Assembly (NCBI GenBank): GCA_949130495.1
Contig: OX422211.1
Location: forward strand, 442,006,219-442,070,218
From: Sambucus nigra
Lineage: Eukaryota; Streptophyta; Magnoliopsida; Dipsacales; Adoxaceae
Reading direction: 5' to 3'
DNA: 64,000 nt
Positions within the stretch are counted from its first letter, which is position 1. Every line of letters begins with the position of its first letter. Under the pieces are notes generated by a model. It was given only the letters and a program-made list of their open reading frames with translations, was not told where the DNA came from and ran no database searches. The position numbers and the translations under genes are program-made. Below are positions 1 to 11,112 of this stretch, in pieces.

Positions 1-222
1 CTCGGTGCATGCTCCCTAAGTCGCGACACCTCCTTCCTCATAGTCTCGTTCTCCTGCTGAAGAATTTCTCCGACTTGATTGATTTCAGAGGCATCTAGGA
101 GCTGAGCTCTCAAAGTGTTCACTTCTTCTTGAACAGAGGCACCAACCTCTTCCATCTCCTGAAGTCTATCCTTCAGTTTGGCAAAAAGCTCATATTGGTC
201 TTTAAAGCTCTTATTCCTCAAC
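1..222 (-). pseudogene. Coiled-coil exon, continues out of the window
   Basis: Read on the minus strand, a possible acceptor (CTCTCAG at 223-229) opens a frame rich in Glu, Lys, Gln and Leu that runs to the window edge without a stop. It includes the stretches ELFAKLKDRLQEMEEV and LQQENETMRKEVSRLREH, whose heptad-like leucine spacing suggests a coiled coil. It resembles the coiled-coil part of the antisense gene at 518-2655. It could be a further exon of that gene or part of a second copy. The opposite strand shows no sensible frame here. Function is unknown. Confidence 0.4.
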
Positions 223-517
223 CTGAGAGACTTACAAATCCTAACGAAGGATTGGCGAACTTAATTGCTCACATTAGGACCGAGAATCCTTCCCAGTTGA
301 GAGGTGGAGGGTATATATTCATCTACATCAATCAACTACAAGCCATAAAGAGCAGTAAAGAATTAAAGAATCAGTATGCCAAAGAGAAAATATTTTCATT
401 TAATTAATGGAGGACCAAATTACATCGATGAAAGAGAACAGTGAAAACAAAGAAAAAATACATAAAGGTCCTAAGAGGGGGCTAACTGGCAACCTCGATT
501 TGTCCAGAGGTGGTTGG

Positions 518-2655
518 TTATTTTCCCTTGTCAGCAGTAGTAGCAGCATCTCCCTCAGAAGGAACAACTGTTATTCCCCAAGTAGGAGGAGCACCAACAG
601 GAACAATCTGACAGGTAGAGGCAACACCTTCAACGACTGGGGCAGGAGCTTTATCTACAACAGTCTTTGGGCTTGGATCATGCTCATCGAACAAGGGTGA
701 GTCAATATTCACCCCGACATCCAGAAGATCCTTGTTTTAGCCCTTCTTAAAGTTCAGACGGCTAATGTAGCCTATCTGAGCATCAGCATCAGCATATGCG
801 GCAGGCCACTCGAAATTATACGAACTTTCCTTAATGGTGGTTACCTCGGACTCCATCCTATGCAGCTTCTCTACCAACACCTTATTCTCCTCGACCACGA
901 CCAGCTTGCTCGTGCAGACAAGGTTGTAGGACTGCCTCAGCTCATTCAGCTCCTTTATCGCTGCCTCTTTCGCTCTATTAGAATCAACAAGGGCGAGATC
1001 GAAGGACTTCTGAGCCTCATTGGCAACCTTCAAACTGGCCTCTATCTCGGCACCTTTCCCCTTCAGTTCAACATTCTGCTTCTCCAAATCCGTATTCCTT
1101 CCCATCAGCTCATCGCGAGTACGGTAGAGAACAGTGAATTCGGTCACAAACTGCAAGTAAAAAGGAAGCATTAGAAGAAAGCATCGAACAGAATATTACA
1201 AGTGTTAAAAAACAGGAACAGACTTACCAAGGCTAGCCTCTAACTCGCTTGCAAGGCTAACTGGTCAGTCCCCATTTCCCTTTGTCAATCAGCAGGCAAA
1301 AATGCTCTCTCGAGCAGCACAGGAGCCAGTTGGGGAGAGGTGGCGACCGAGGCCCCCTCGGGCAATGCGGACACTGGCACTAAAGCTTTCCCGACCTTCA
1401 TGCTCGCTTCCACACTCCTTCTCTCCTTCTCCCTCTCAGCTCTCTTCCTCTCTTACACCTTCTTTTTCTCTTCAGTCTTCTTTCTCTCCTCTTCTTTCTT
1501 TCTCTCTCTATCCCTCAACCGTTCTTCCTCCTTTCTCTTCTTCTCCTGCTCATTGGCAGTAGGTTGAGAGCTTGTGGAAACTTCTCCACTACCAGACTTT
1601 TTCTTCTTTGACCTCCTGTAACGAAGCATATCATCCTCATCATCATCCCTGATCAGATTTCTTCTGAGAGGAACCATTTCTGCCTCGCTAGAACTGCTCT
1701 ACTCGTTAGAAGATTCCTAAGCCTCTGAAACCTCTTCCGAGCTAGATGACTCTTCACCAAAGTTCTCTACACTGGAACCACCTTCAACAGTGCCCCTAGT
1801 ATCACCTTTACTATCCTCGTCAGATCTGCTCTCTTCCTCGTCCAACTGGATGGGGTCTGCAGCAACTTCCTCAGTAATATCCAAGTCAGGAATGCTATCT
1901 ACAGGTCACGCAATGAAACTGGACCCAATATTCTTGTACTCCAGAAGAAAAGCAGCTGACCGGGGATGTTCACCGTCATCCAAAGATTCTCTGATATTCC
2001 AAGCTTTAATCAGCTCGACAGCTCGAACCTCACTAAGGGCAAGTTCCAAGTTCTTTGTCCTCGCTGAAAGGATAACAGAAAAATATCAGAAAAATCAAAC
2101 ATTGATAGAAAAACAAATGAGCAGAGTAAAGGCTAAGATTACCTATGTACTCCTCCCCATGAAAGGGGACTGTGAATCTATTAGACCTCGACCCCTCAGT
2201 ATGGGGGAAAACTGCCAATTTCTAGCAAGAAAACCCTTTTGTCAGTAACCCTTATGGGAATCAAGTAGGTTTACTACCAATACCCTGTCAGGAATCCTGG
2301 CCTTGATGTAAAGAAGGCCAGAACTAGTTCGAGAGAAGGAATAACAAAAACAAATTTCAGCAAGCCATAATTTAGTGCCATAGAGTTGGTTTACTCTATG
2401 GACACCATTAACTATCTTCTAAATGTTTGGCGAGCACTGTGCAGGAATGATATTGAAGTAACCGAAGAAGTCCAAAAATAAATTGCTAGGGGGGAAGGTG
2501 AACCCCCCTTGGGACAGCAACATGACGTGAATCCAATGAGCGTCCTCTATCTCTCTAACATTCTTAGGGACAGAGGCGCACTCAATTTCTACCCAGTCTG
2601 GGATATTATAGAACTTCCTAAACTCAGACACAGACCTATTACCTATCTTTTCCAT
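518..2655 (-). pseudogene. Spliced antisense ORF (aORF) of the Tat-like element, decayed
   Basis: Three exons can be joined in frame: 2655-2143, 2063-1228 and 1150-518. The introns are 2142-2064 (79 nt, GTAATC...TTTCAG) and 1227-1151 (77 nt, GTAAGT...TTGCAG). Exon 1 starts MEKIGNRSVSEF and carries GGFTFPPSNLFLDFFGYF and PAQCSPNI, like the conserved block of plant putative gypsy-type transposon proteins. Exon 2 has an acidic Ser/Glu stretch, then a basic Lys/Arg/Glu block (around 1453-1600). Exon 3 is a long coiled coil (FVTEFTVLYRTRDELMGRN onward). The frame is damaged by about nine stops, several being Trp to stop (for example 2419-2421), and by one frameshift near 2215. In Tat elements this frame lies antisense between pol and the 3' LTR; its role is not known. 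Confidence 0.65.
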
Positions 2656-3066
2656 TTATAAACCCTAATTACGAATTCGAAGCAAACTCAATATAAAAAA
2701 CACAGAGAGAGAGAAGGTAACTTGCGGGATGAAGGTTTGGCTTGGACGACGCAAGATCACAAGCCCAGACGATGAAAAAGATTGAAAGCAAAGTAAACGA
2801 AGACCTGGAGAGAAGGGCATGATAGCGGAAGCTTGAAGAATACGGGAAAATATTAAGAAGCTTGAAACGAAGGTATGGAAACGCTGCTCCAAGTGACCTT
2901 TTAAACATTTCTAATCATATCGCACGAGACCCGAAGCAAGCTGCCGCCAAAATCAAGTAGAGAACTCCAATCTTGGGAAGAGCTACACAATTTACAAGAG
3001 AGCCATTATGACAAATTATTTAAATTTATTGAGTCCAAATTATGGTCTAACAACTTTAGGGGCAAT

Positions 3067-3482
3067 TGTGGGTACCTCGATTTGTCATCACGGGCCCAGG
3101 CGAGTAGCCCAATAGCAACGGCCCAAAGCCTGGGCTCTTCGCATCTCAACTAAATCCGGTTATGACTTAGTCTACTCCTAAAATCTCGCAAGGAGATATT
3201 TTAGGAGTAGAAGATGGACGTGGGGAAGTCCAACACCCCCACTCCCCAAGAACGAACATGTATATAACAAACCCTAAGCCTGGGGCAAAAGGCATGCATT
3301 ATATTCTCTGTAAAACACTCCTCGGAGTTTATAGAAATAATATTGAGAGCACCACCGTGGACGTAGGCATTCTTGTTGAATCACGTACATACTGTGTTGT
3401 GTGATTGGCATTTTTTATTCTCTATTCTCTTAGGTGATTGCGCTTTTCTCATTAATTTGTGTTGAATATAATTGTCACCACA
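3067..3482 (+). repeat. 3' LTR of the Tat-like element
   Basis: This 416-bp segment starts TGTGGGTACC and ends CACCACA. A TATA-like stretch (ATGTATATAACA) lies in its second half. Its 5' partner would be outside the window. The next bases, AAATACATG, are copia RT sequence. Confidence 0.75.
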
Positions 3483-5140
3483 AAATACATGTAAAAATCC
3501 TATAAGGAATTTCTTTGCCTGAACCAACGATAAGGAGTATGTACCCAAATATAGTAAGATGTTCATTGTACAGCAGACAATCCGAAAAGATATATGCACA
3601 ATCATTTTAGTAAATATTTATCTAAGGAAGGGTATGGAAACAATCATATATGTCAATGTGCCATTATAAAAATATCCTTGAAAGGATTTGGTCCTGAAGA
3701 GCTCAATTGAAATGCAAAATATCCAAATAAGGGGTTGAAAAATGAATGACCTTTGGGTAATTAGTTATCATATCGACTTGAAGATAGAGAATAATTTTGG
3801 TTAAACATTAATCTATAATCAAATGGATTGAAAAGTACTTCAATGCTTTAGCATATGTTAAGCACACTATTGTGTTTAACCATGGTCTTCGATCTTTGGA
3901 TACTAAAGAATCCATATCATCCTAAAGAGGATTACATATATAAATTTGGTTCATAAGCATCATATTTGCATGTTATTATTGCATTGTGAAATTTGGTCTA
4001 TAAGTACCATACTTGTACTTTATTATTCTACTGATATACATAACACAATGCATGATGTCGAACATAATAGTTGCAATCAATCTATTGGCAAGAAACAATT
4101 ATCATTGAATTTCAAGGCATGGGACTAATATCAATCATATCATGTGATACATTCGTAGAATTATTGATGTGATACTTTTAAATCTAATGATCTATGTCTA
4201 GTTAGTTATATAGATGTAGGTTATCTATGGGATCCTCACAATGAACAATCAAATCACTTATGACTTATCTCGAACAATAGATGTTCCTACTACTACTACT
4301 TATGAAGGCAATGGTACTTGAATAGTTCAAACTCAAAGGGGATACATTGTGGGAGATGTGACTAATACATTTAAGTTCTTTTACATACAATAACTCAAGA
4401 AAAGCTATACAATATATAAATTCTATAAGAGTTATGTTATCGAAGTCAAACAGATCCAATAAAGTGACATGTTCATCACTTTTCACCAATGTCTTATGGA
4501 AGTCAAGTTTTTGAAGAAAAATGAGATTGAAGTAACAACCTATCAAATATATTCACCAAGTCAAAGAAGCATTTCAGAAGGTTTGGTATGAAATTAAAAT
4601 GCATCGAATCAATCATCAGAGAAATGACATAATGAGGGGAAGAATCGAAGAACAAGATATTTTGGGACATATGGTCGGCGTACTATTTTCCTTTAACTAG
4701 GTTTTTCCCATTGGATTTTCCTATCAAAGGTTTTAATGGAGCAGTATTAAGCACATCCAACATCGATTCAATGATTATAAAAGTTTTACTTTGTCTCCTT
4801 CATTTTGTTTTTTTCCCACCAATTTTTTCCTTATTAAGGTTTTAATGAAGCAACAATCGTTGAATGATGAATTTAATATACATCAAGGGGGAATTTTATG
4901 AAATATGTATTTAGTAGATGTTCACTGGTATTCCACAACTATTAAAGGTTTTATTAGGATATCTTATTTTGTACTATAAATAAGGATCATACCCTTTGAG
5001 TATTCACATACCAATTAAATAAAAAGCTCTCTCCCTATAAATTCTCTTTGTGTCCCTTTTATTTTACCATTGTGAGGAGTTATGCTGGGACAGTGTCTAT
5101 TGTACTACAGCATTTTGTGTTGTATCAGGGGTCCTTTTGG
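3483..5140 (+). pseudogene. Ty1/copia RT-RNase H and 3' LTR fragment
   Basis: The DNA from 3483 aligns by eye with copia element 3 from about 32165 on: the RT segment around the IYMKIPKGF motif, the block TATCTAAGGAAGGGTATG, and an RNase H segment (GATGTAGGTTATCTATGGGATCC, starting near 4214). A polypurine tract (ATCAAGGGGGAA) occurs near 4884, followed by a remnant of the same LTR family with its TATAAATAAGG near 4975. No frame stays open for more than a few dozen codons. The 5' part lies beyond the gypsy element that interrupts it. This is an old relative of the 27950-33957 element. Confidence 0.65.
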
Positions 5141-5261
5141 TTGACAATGTGCAAAAGAGTGGGCATGGCAAAATTTACCGTGGGAAATTTTGCCTAGCTT
5201 TTTCACATGACGCTATGAAACAACCATTAAGCGAAATTAAAGTCAATCCAAGTAGTTTATT

Positions 5262-6300
5262 TAAAACAGTTTTTACATTATATACAAAAATGTTAAAAAC
5301 ATTTTTTACAACATTTTTATATTACGATTTTTTTTAAAAATTGTAAAACATTTTCTTTACAATTTTTTATAATATTAAAAATAGTTTTTAAAATATTACA
5401 AAATAATATTTAAATATTCACAACAGTTTTTTTAACTATTTAAAATAGTTTTTAAAATTGTTTTTAAAACTTTAAAGTTGTTTTTATATTATATTCAAAA
5501 CAGTTTTTAGAAATGTTAAAAACAGTTTTTACAATATTTTATATTACGGTTTTAAAAAAAAAATCTAAAACATTTTCTTAAAAATTTTTATAATATTAAA
5601 AACTGTTTTTAAAACATTAGAAAATAATTTTTAATATTCACAACAGTTTTTTTAACTATTTAAAATTATTTTTAAAATTGTTTTTTAAAACATTAAAACT
5701 GTTTTTATATTATATTCAAAACAGTTTTTAAAAATGTTAAAAACAGTTCTTACAATATTTTTATATTGCGGTTTTTAAAAAAAAAATTGTAAAACATTTT
5801 CTTAACAATTTTTTATAATATTAAAAATCGTTTTTAAAATATTACAAAACAATTTTTAAATATTCACAACAGTTTTTTTAACTATTTAAAATTGTTTTTA
5901 AAATTGTTTTTTAAAACTTTAAAACTGTTTTTATATCATATTCAAAGCATTTTTTAAAAATGTTAAAAACAGTTTTTACAATATTTTTATATTATTGCTT
6001 TTAAAAAAAATTGTAAAAAAAATTCTTAACAATATTTTATAATATTAAAAACAGTTTTAAAATATTACAAAATAATTTTTAAATATTCATAACAGTTTTT
6101 TTAAGGGGCTTATACCAAATAGTCCCTTGAGCTTTTTTTAATACACGTTTAGTTCAAGCGTTTTTATTTTGCACCAAAAATAACAGTTTTCTAAGTGTAT
6201 TAAAAAATGTTTGAGGGACTTTTTGGTATTTGATCCGTTTTTTAATTATTTAAAACAGTTTTTAAATTGTTTTTTAAAACATTAAAACCGTTTAAGAAGT
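5262..6300. repeat. AT-rich tandem repeat, about 220-226-bp unit
   Basis: The motif CACAACAGTTTTTTTAACTA (or a close variant) recurs at 5419, 5639, 5865 and 6089, giving periods of 220, 226 and 224. Each unit holds further A/T runs of the form AAAACAGTTTTTAAAAATG. A partial unit precedes 5419, and the last unit is split by the MITE at 6105-6237. It is non-coding; the short frames here come from low complexity. Confidence 0.8.
6105..6237. mobile_element. 133-bp MITE, likely Mutator type
   Basis: The ends are inverted repeats of about 40 bp: ACCAAATAGTCCCTTGAGC on the left against GTTTGAGGGACTTTTTGGT on the right, meeting at TTAATACAC and GTGTATTAA. The flanks repeat TTTTTTAA on both sides (8-9 bp), which fits a Mutator-type duplication, although the run of T makes its exact length uncertain. 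The element interrupts the tandem repeat unit at a position that is continuous in the other units. Confidence 0.75.
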
Positions 6301-7217
6301 TAGCAAATTTGTTGACAAATATTTCTCACTCAAATGGGTAAGCAAAGTTTGCCCACAGCTTACGCATAAAGAGTGTTGTATACTGACAAATAATGTCATT
6401 GCAAATTGTGTAACCAAACAGCAAAAAAGTGAGCAAATTTTCATATTTGACAACTTTTAGACATTTATCTACACAAAAACAGCCAACCAAACGGACCAAA
6501 CGTCATCGTATAAGCCGTAACAATAAATCCGTTGGTTAGTTAGTATAAGACAGTTGTTATAATCTGATTAGTTGGTTAGTTAGGAGATATAATCTGATTA
6601 GTTGGTTAGTTAGTAGTTACAAGCTATGAAAAGTGTATAAACAACGATGTTTAGCTGATGCAATACTCATTCAGAAAATCCCAGTTATGTCTCAATTGCA
6701 AATTTAATTGGAAATTGGTCATCCAAATCATTATTGGCATGAAAAGTTGTTTTTTATGCCATCATCTTTTGCGTCATCTGTGAAAACAGAAAGTATAGAC
6801 ATGAACCAAGCTTAAGTTACTCAAAATACTAATAATTTTGTTGGCCAACAAGGGCGTGTTTTTTACACCAACAATTTATGTATTTTGAGGGGTGTCCAAA
6901 ATAGATCACGTGTAGGTGTAGGGAGTTAACCACCACGTTGAAGCTACCTTCTCGTGCACGGCTCAATTTTTTTCCATCCAATACTTCATTCTCCAGGGAA
7001 GATGAAATACTACTAGTGCAAGGTCTACCAAAAGAAGAACGAGATAATAACAAAATTTGTAACATATTTAAGGGTGAGTTGTTGAAAGTCAACCAACCCA
7101 CCTAGAGGGTATCCATTTTGTTATTGTTAAAAGGCTCACACACAAAGGAAAAAAAAACATTGTCCAAAAACCCTCAATTATTATAGAAATGGCATGATGA
7201 AGAATGCCCGCAAGTAT
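6301..7217. other. No gene seen; possible decayed LTR fragment
   Basis: The phrase GTTGGTTAGTTAG occurs three times (6531, 6571, 6601), two of them within a 30-bp unit. It is followed by text that looks like the end of an LTR and a leader, but no partner LTR or primer site was found. The frames in this stretch are short and match no family I know. Confidence 0.4.
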
Positions 7218-7775
7218 ACTATAGACAGTGGGGAATCCAGGATTTTTTGTTGGGGGGGGGGGGGGGAGGGGGGCGAAAGTCTCGAGTGGTGTCAAGCAAT
7301 GTTTAAAAAGGCGAGGTGGGGCGTTTGAGGCGTAACCCTCACCGAAAGAAGAAGAAAAAAAAGCAAAAATAATATTAAAAAATACTAATAAAACCATTAA
7401 AATAAAATAACAAAGAAATATAAAATAAAACTACAAAAAAAACATCCTTGAGGACTTTCTCACATAGTTTGACATTTTTAGTTCCCCCGAGATAACTTTT
7501 AAAAAAAAATAATTTGAGAAAATCAATTTTAACATATTTGTTATTTTACAATATGACAACAAATTCATATTGACAAAATCATTTTTTTAGCTTCATTCAC
7601 ATTTTGGTTATTTTATAAAATGACAGTAAATTTATCAATGCAACTTAGCAAGCAAATTTATTAAAAAACATTGATTTTCCAACTAAGATTAAAAAAATGG
7701 CAATTTTATTAAAAAAATAATAAAATATATCAACCTAAGTTTATTAAAAAAATGGCAACCTTTAAAATATATTAG

Positions 7776-8189
7776 TGTGGTGACAATTATTGTGCAACAC
7801 AAATAAATAAAAGAAAGACAAGCACCAAATAAGAACAAGGAATGTAAAATGACAATCACACAACAAAGGATGTACGTGGTTCAACAAAGATGTGCCTACG
7901 TCCACGGTGGTTCAATCGGTATTATTTCTATTTACTTCGGAGAGTGGTTATAGAGAATACAACTTGTTCATTTGCCCCGGACCTAGGGTTTTATATATAT
8001 ACATGTACATTTAGGTAAGTGGGGGTGATGGATTCCCCCACGTCTTCCATCTCTCCCTATAACCTCCCTTAATGGGAACGTGGGAAGAGACCGGATCATA
8101 TTCAGAATAAGATGTGGGGGACCTGGACTTTGGGCCGCCAGAATTGGGCTACTCGTCCAGGCCCATGGTCCTAATTTTGGGTACCCACA
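7776..8189 (-). repeat. 3'-side LTR of the gypsy element
   Basis: This 414-bp LTR (minus orientation) matches 10699-11112 along its whole length. Its TATA-like stretch is TATATATAAAACCC. It is not bordered by a polypurine tract, unlike a normal 3' LTR. Confidence 0.85.
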
Positions 8190-8242
8190 ATTAGTTTCTT
8201 AATATATATTCAGTTTAGTTAAAGATAACATATTAATCTAAG
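8190..8242. repeat. 53-bp copy of the right flank of the gypsy element
   Basis: The block starting ATTAGTTTCTTAATATATAT repeats the DNA right of the other LTR (11113-11165) with one difference. It belongs to the host MITE and not to the retrotransposon, so this edge arose by recombination after insertion. Confidence 0.8.
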
Positions 8243-9106
8243 CAAGGTTGTCAATTCCTTCTGTTCTTGGTCGGTGAGAGATGCTCCAATCAAGAAGACT
8301 CTGTTACTGTCGCCTTCTCCGGCCGTAACTTCTACCAGGTCTTCGACGACCCGTTCGGAGGGGAGGAGCCTGGTCTCCTCTACTCCAGGTCTTCTGTACT
8401 TTAATTGCTATTTACAAGGTGTCAGACCTTCTTCAACCTTCTCGCTGGGCTGGTCGGCCCTCTTCTCTGGCTTTGGTCGGATGGCTGCTATGAAGCACCT
8501 TCTCGTCATTGCCTGATCACCGTGGATCTCCATTACTCCTCGCTCGGTTACATATTTGAGTTTCTGATGGTAGGTCGAGGAGACTGCCTTCATCGCATGG
8601 AGCCATCCCCTGCCGAGGATGGCCTGGTATGGCGAGTCAATGTCAACTACCAAAAACTCGATCATCTTGGAGACGTTTCCAGCTCGCACCGGTAGTACGA
8701 TCTTTCCCAAAGGCATAGTTATTTTTCCAGCGAAGCCAACTAAAGGTACAGTAGCCTCCTTTAGGTCGGCGACGCTTAACTTTAATTTTCTGAATAGGTC
8801 AAGATAGATTACTTCGGACGAGCTTCCTTGGTCGACGAGCAACTTGTCGACGTCAAAGTTAGCTATCCTGAGGGTAATGATCAGAGCATCGTGATGCGGG
8901 GTCCTTACTCCCACCAAATCTTCATCTGTGAAAACAATGTGCTTGTTATAGTTGACGTCATCTGCTCGTCGGCGCTTTCCTGACTGTGATTTTACTGGAT
9001 CGATCTGAAAAGCCTGCATTACAGCTGTAAGTTTCTTCATCTCCATTCGAGTTGAATTTCCCTGTATCTGCTTGGCAGAAGATGCCCCGTGAATTATCAG
9101 CGTCAT
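8243..9106 (-). pseudogene. Gypsy retropepsin and pre-RT linker
   Basis: The frame opens with MTLIIHGASSAKQIQ, the usual segment just after gag in this lineage. The aspartic protease active site is LLVDQGSSSEVIY (residues about 89-101, catalytic Asp at 92), followed by the flap-like LVGFAGKITMPLG and by VVDIDSPYQAILGRGWLH. It is out of frame with gag, the shift lying near 9105. A stop at 8408 interrupts the linker, which then reads on in the same frame (FLIGASLTDQEQKELTTL) and ends abruptly at 8243, where RT should begin. Confidence 0.75.
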
Positions 9107-10631
9107 CTTCGAGCACGTTGTCAGGCCTTGCTTCTCTATTGGCAGCCACTTTCTCTGCCCTTTTCTCCATAAACTCGTTCAAATGCCCAGACTGGGCTAG
9201 TTCCTCGAGGTGAGACTTAAGAGCTTTGCAGTGCTCAGTCTTATGTCCTCCTTCTTTGTGAAAAGTGCATCTTAGCACATTATTCCTCTCCGAGGGATCT
9301 CCTCCCATCTTCCTGGGCCACTTGATGAATGGCTCATCTTTGATCTTCGCGAGAATTTTGTAAATTGGTTCTTTGAAGACGGTGTTGACCGCCTGAAATG
9401 CTTTCGAAGCGTCATTATTTCCTCCATTCTTGGAGCCATTTTTTCCCCCGTTCTTTCCTCCTTTCTTTTGGTTCTCAGCTTTGTCACTTCCCTTTGTAGT
9501 GAGTTTAGCTCGACTGTTTTCTCCTGAACTGAGGCGGGTGACATCTTCTACCTTAGCGTACTTCTTGATGCGAGCCATTAGGTCGTCAATAGTCATAGCT
9601 TCCTTCTTCGTCGGGGATTGGTATAAAAGGGAAGAATTAGGGAGTCCAATTTTGAAAGAGGCCACTGCCACTTCCTCTGCGTAATCCTCGATCTCATTGA
9701 ATAACTCCCAGTACCTCTTTGCATAGTCTCGGACGGTCTCTTGAGGCGTTTTCTTCATTGTCAGCAAAGCATCCATCCTTTTGGGATGGGAGCTACTTGT
9801 AATAAATCGGGCCGTAAAAAGTTCGGCCAAGGATTTGAAACTCCTGATTGACCCGTGGTGGAGCCTTTCGAACTACTTCTGCGCTATGTCATGCAGGCTC
9901 GAAGGAAAAATTCGGCACATTAGCGCGTCCCGGTGGTTCCAGAGGGTCATGGCATGTCGATATTGCCTGACGTGATCAATGGGATCAGTCTTACCGTCAT
10001 AAATCTTGAATCTTGGAATGGCAAATTTCTTAGGGGCTTCTTCTTCCTCAATTTCCCTCGTGAAAGGTGATTTTATCTGGGTTTTGATAGCTCGCCTAGC
10101 GAGTTCTCGGGTCGATCTGGTGTCGTGGTGGGCAGGATGTTGGTCTATCTCCCTGCAGACCAGATTTCGTATGTTTTCGTCGCTGAGAGCAGGGCTCTGG
10201 TAACGGCGAGCTCTTCGCATCTGCTCGCGGAGGTCGTCGTCTTATTCGCCTACTTCGACCTTTTGAGATCCCCGCCTAGGTCTCCTTCCTCGGCTGCGAG
10301 ACTTGCTCGCCTGAGGGCTAGGAGTGCGATATGGACATCTCCTGTTATCAGGACGAAGCTCCCTCTCCAATCTTTTCAGTCTTCTTTTCTGGCGAGCATT
10401 CTCAGCCTCGTACTTGTGAGAAGACTCCCTCTGCTCGTGGAGCCTTGCCTCGTTTGCATCAATCAATCTGGATATCTGTGTGGACCTCGCTGGTCCTTGG
10501 CTTTCTTCTGAGGCTGGCTTTTCCAAGCGAGCCCTCTGATCTGAACGTCGAACTTCAGACCTAATCCTGCGAGGAGCAGGTGGTTCTTGAATATCCCCTA
10601 CCTGGGGGGCATTGCTGCTGTGACCGGACAT
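8958..10631 (-). pseudogene. Gypsy gag, two in-frame stops
   Basis: Starting at MSGHSSNAPQVGDI (10631), the frame reads an Arg/Glu-rich N-terminus, then the gag core: KKFAIPRFKIYDGKTDPIDH, YRHAMTLWNHRDALMCRIFP, ELFTARFITSSSHPKRMDA. It ends with a zinc-knuckle-like CTFHKEGGHKTEHC, where the second Cys of the usual motif is absent. Stops at 10242 and 9873 lie in frame; the second is a Trp codon changed to TAG before FERLHHGS. After 9105 the frame runs out at 8958, because protease is in another frame. Gag packages element RNA. Confidence 0.8.
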
Positions 10632-10698
10632 TTTAAACTCCTCTTTTGGTGTGGGATTTTCTCAGGGAAGATAAACGCTTCCCACAGACGGCGCCAAT

Positions 10699-11112
10699 TG
10701 TGGTGACAATTATTGTGCAACACAAATAAATAAGAGAAAGACAAGCACCAAATAAGAACAAGGAATGTAAAATGACAATCACACAACAAAGGATGTACGT
10801 GGTTCAACAAAGATGTGCCTACGTCCACGGTGATGCAATTGGTATTATTTCTATATACTTCAGAGAGTGGTTACAGAGAATACAACTTGTTCCTTTGCCC
10901 CGAACCTAGGGTTTTATATATATACATGTACATTTAGGTAAGTGGGGATGATGGATTCCCCCACGTCTTCCATCTCTCCCTATAACCTCCCTTACTGGGA
11001 ACGTGGGAAGAGACCGGATCATATTCAGAATAAGAGGTGGGGAACCTGGACTTTGGGCCTCCAGAATTGGGCTACTCGTCCAGGCCCATGGTCCTAATTT
11101 TGGGTACCCACA
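10699..11112 (-). repeat. 5' LTR of the gypsy element, with adjoining primer site
   Basis: This 414-bp LTR is the partner of 7776-8189. On the minus strand it is followed by ATTGGCGCCGTCTGTGGGAA (about 10679-10698), the minus-strand primer binding site. Confidence 0.85.

Larger units (their letters stand above)
1..3482 (+). mobile_element. 3' part of a Tat-like Ty3/gypsy retrotransposon
   Basis: The right end is a complete LTR (3067-3482) preceded by a weak polypurine stretch (TTTAGGGGCAAT, just before 3067), so the element reads on the plus strand and its gag-pol lies left of the window. The 3 kb upstream of the LTR code on the opposite strand (see 518-2655). An antisense reading frame between pol and the 3' LTR is a known trait of the Tat lineage. 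The LTR is related to those of the gypsy element at 7776-11112: both begin TGTGGGTACC, end TTGTCACCACA, and share the ACCACCGTGGACGTAGGC block. The element sits inside a copia RT fragment that resumes at 3483. The lineage call is inference. Confidence 0.75.
7776..11112 (-). mobile_element. Ty3/gypsy element reduced to gag-protease
   Basis: The LTRs at 7776-8189 and 10699-11112 run TGTGGGTACC to TTGTCACCACA on the minus strand. The primer site next to the right LTR reads ATTGGCGCCGTCTGTGGGAA; its TGGCGCCGT core fits a tRNA-Asp primer. The flanks are ATTAG (7771-7775) and ATTAG (11113-11117), a perfect 5-bp duplication. Inside, gag and protease are readable, but reverse transcriptase, RNase H, integrase and the polypurine tract are missing: the coding part breaks off in the linker just before RT. 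In their place a 53-bp copy of the right flank follows the left LTR. The LTRs differ at about 15 sites by eye. Confidence 0.85.

Noticed and set aside
1302..1567. Plus-strand Ser/Leu/Pro-rich frames
   Set aside because: They are the reverse of the Lys/Arg/Glu-rich exon 2 of the antisense gene.
8274..10564. Several plus-strand open frames of 60-130 codons
   Set aside because: They lie opposite the minus-strand gypsy gag and protease, whose conserved motifs explain the open frames.
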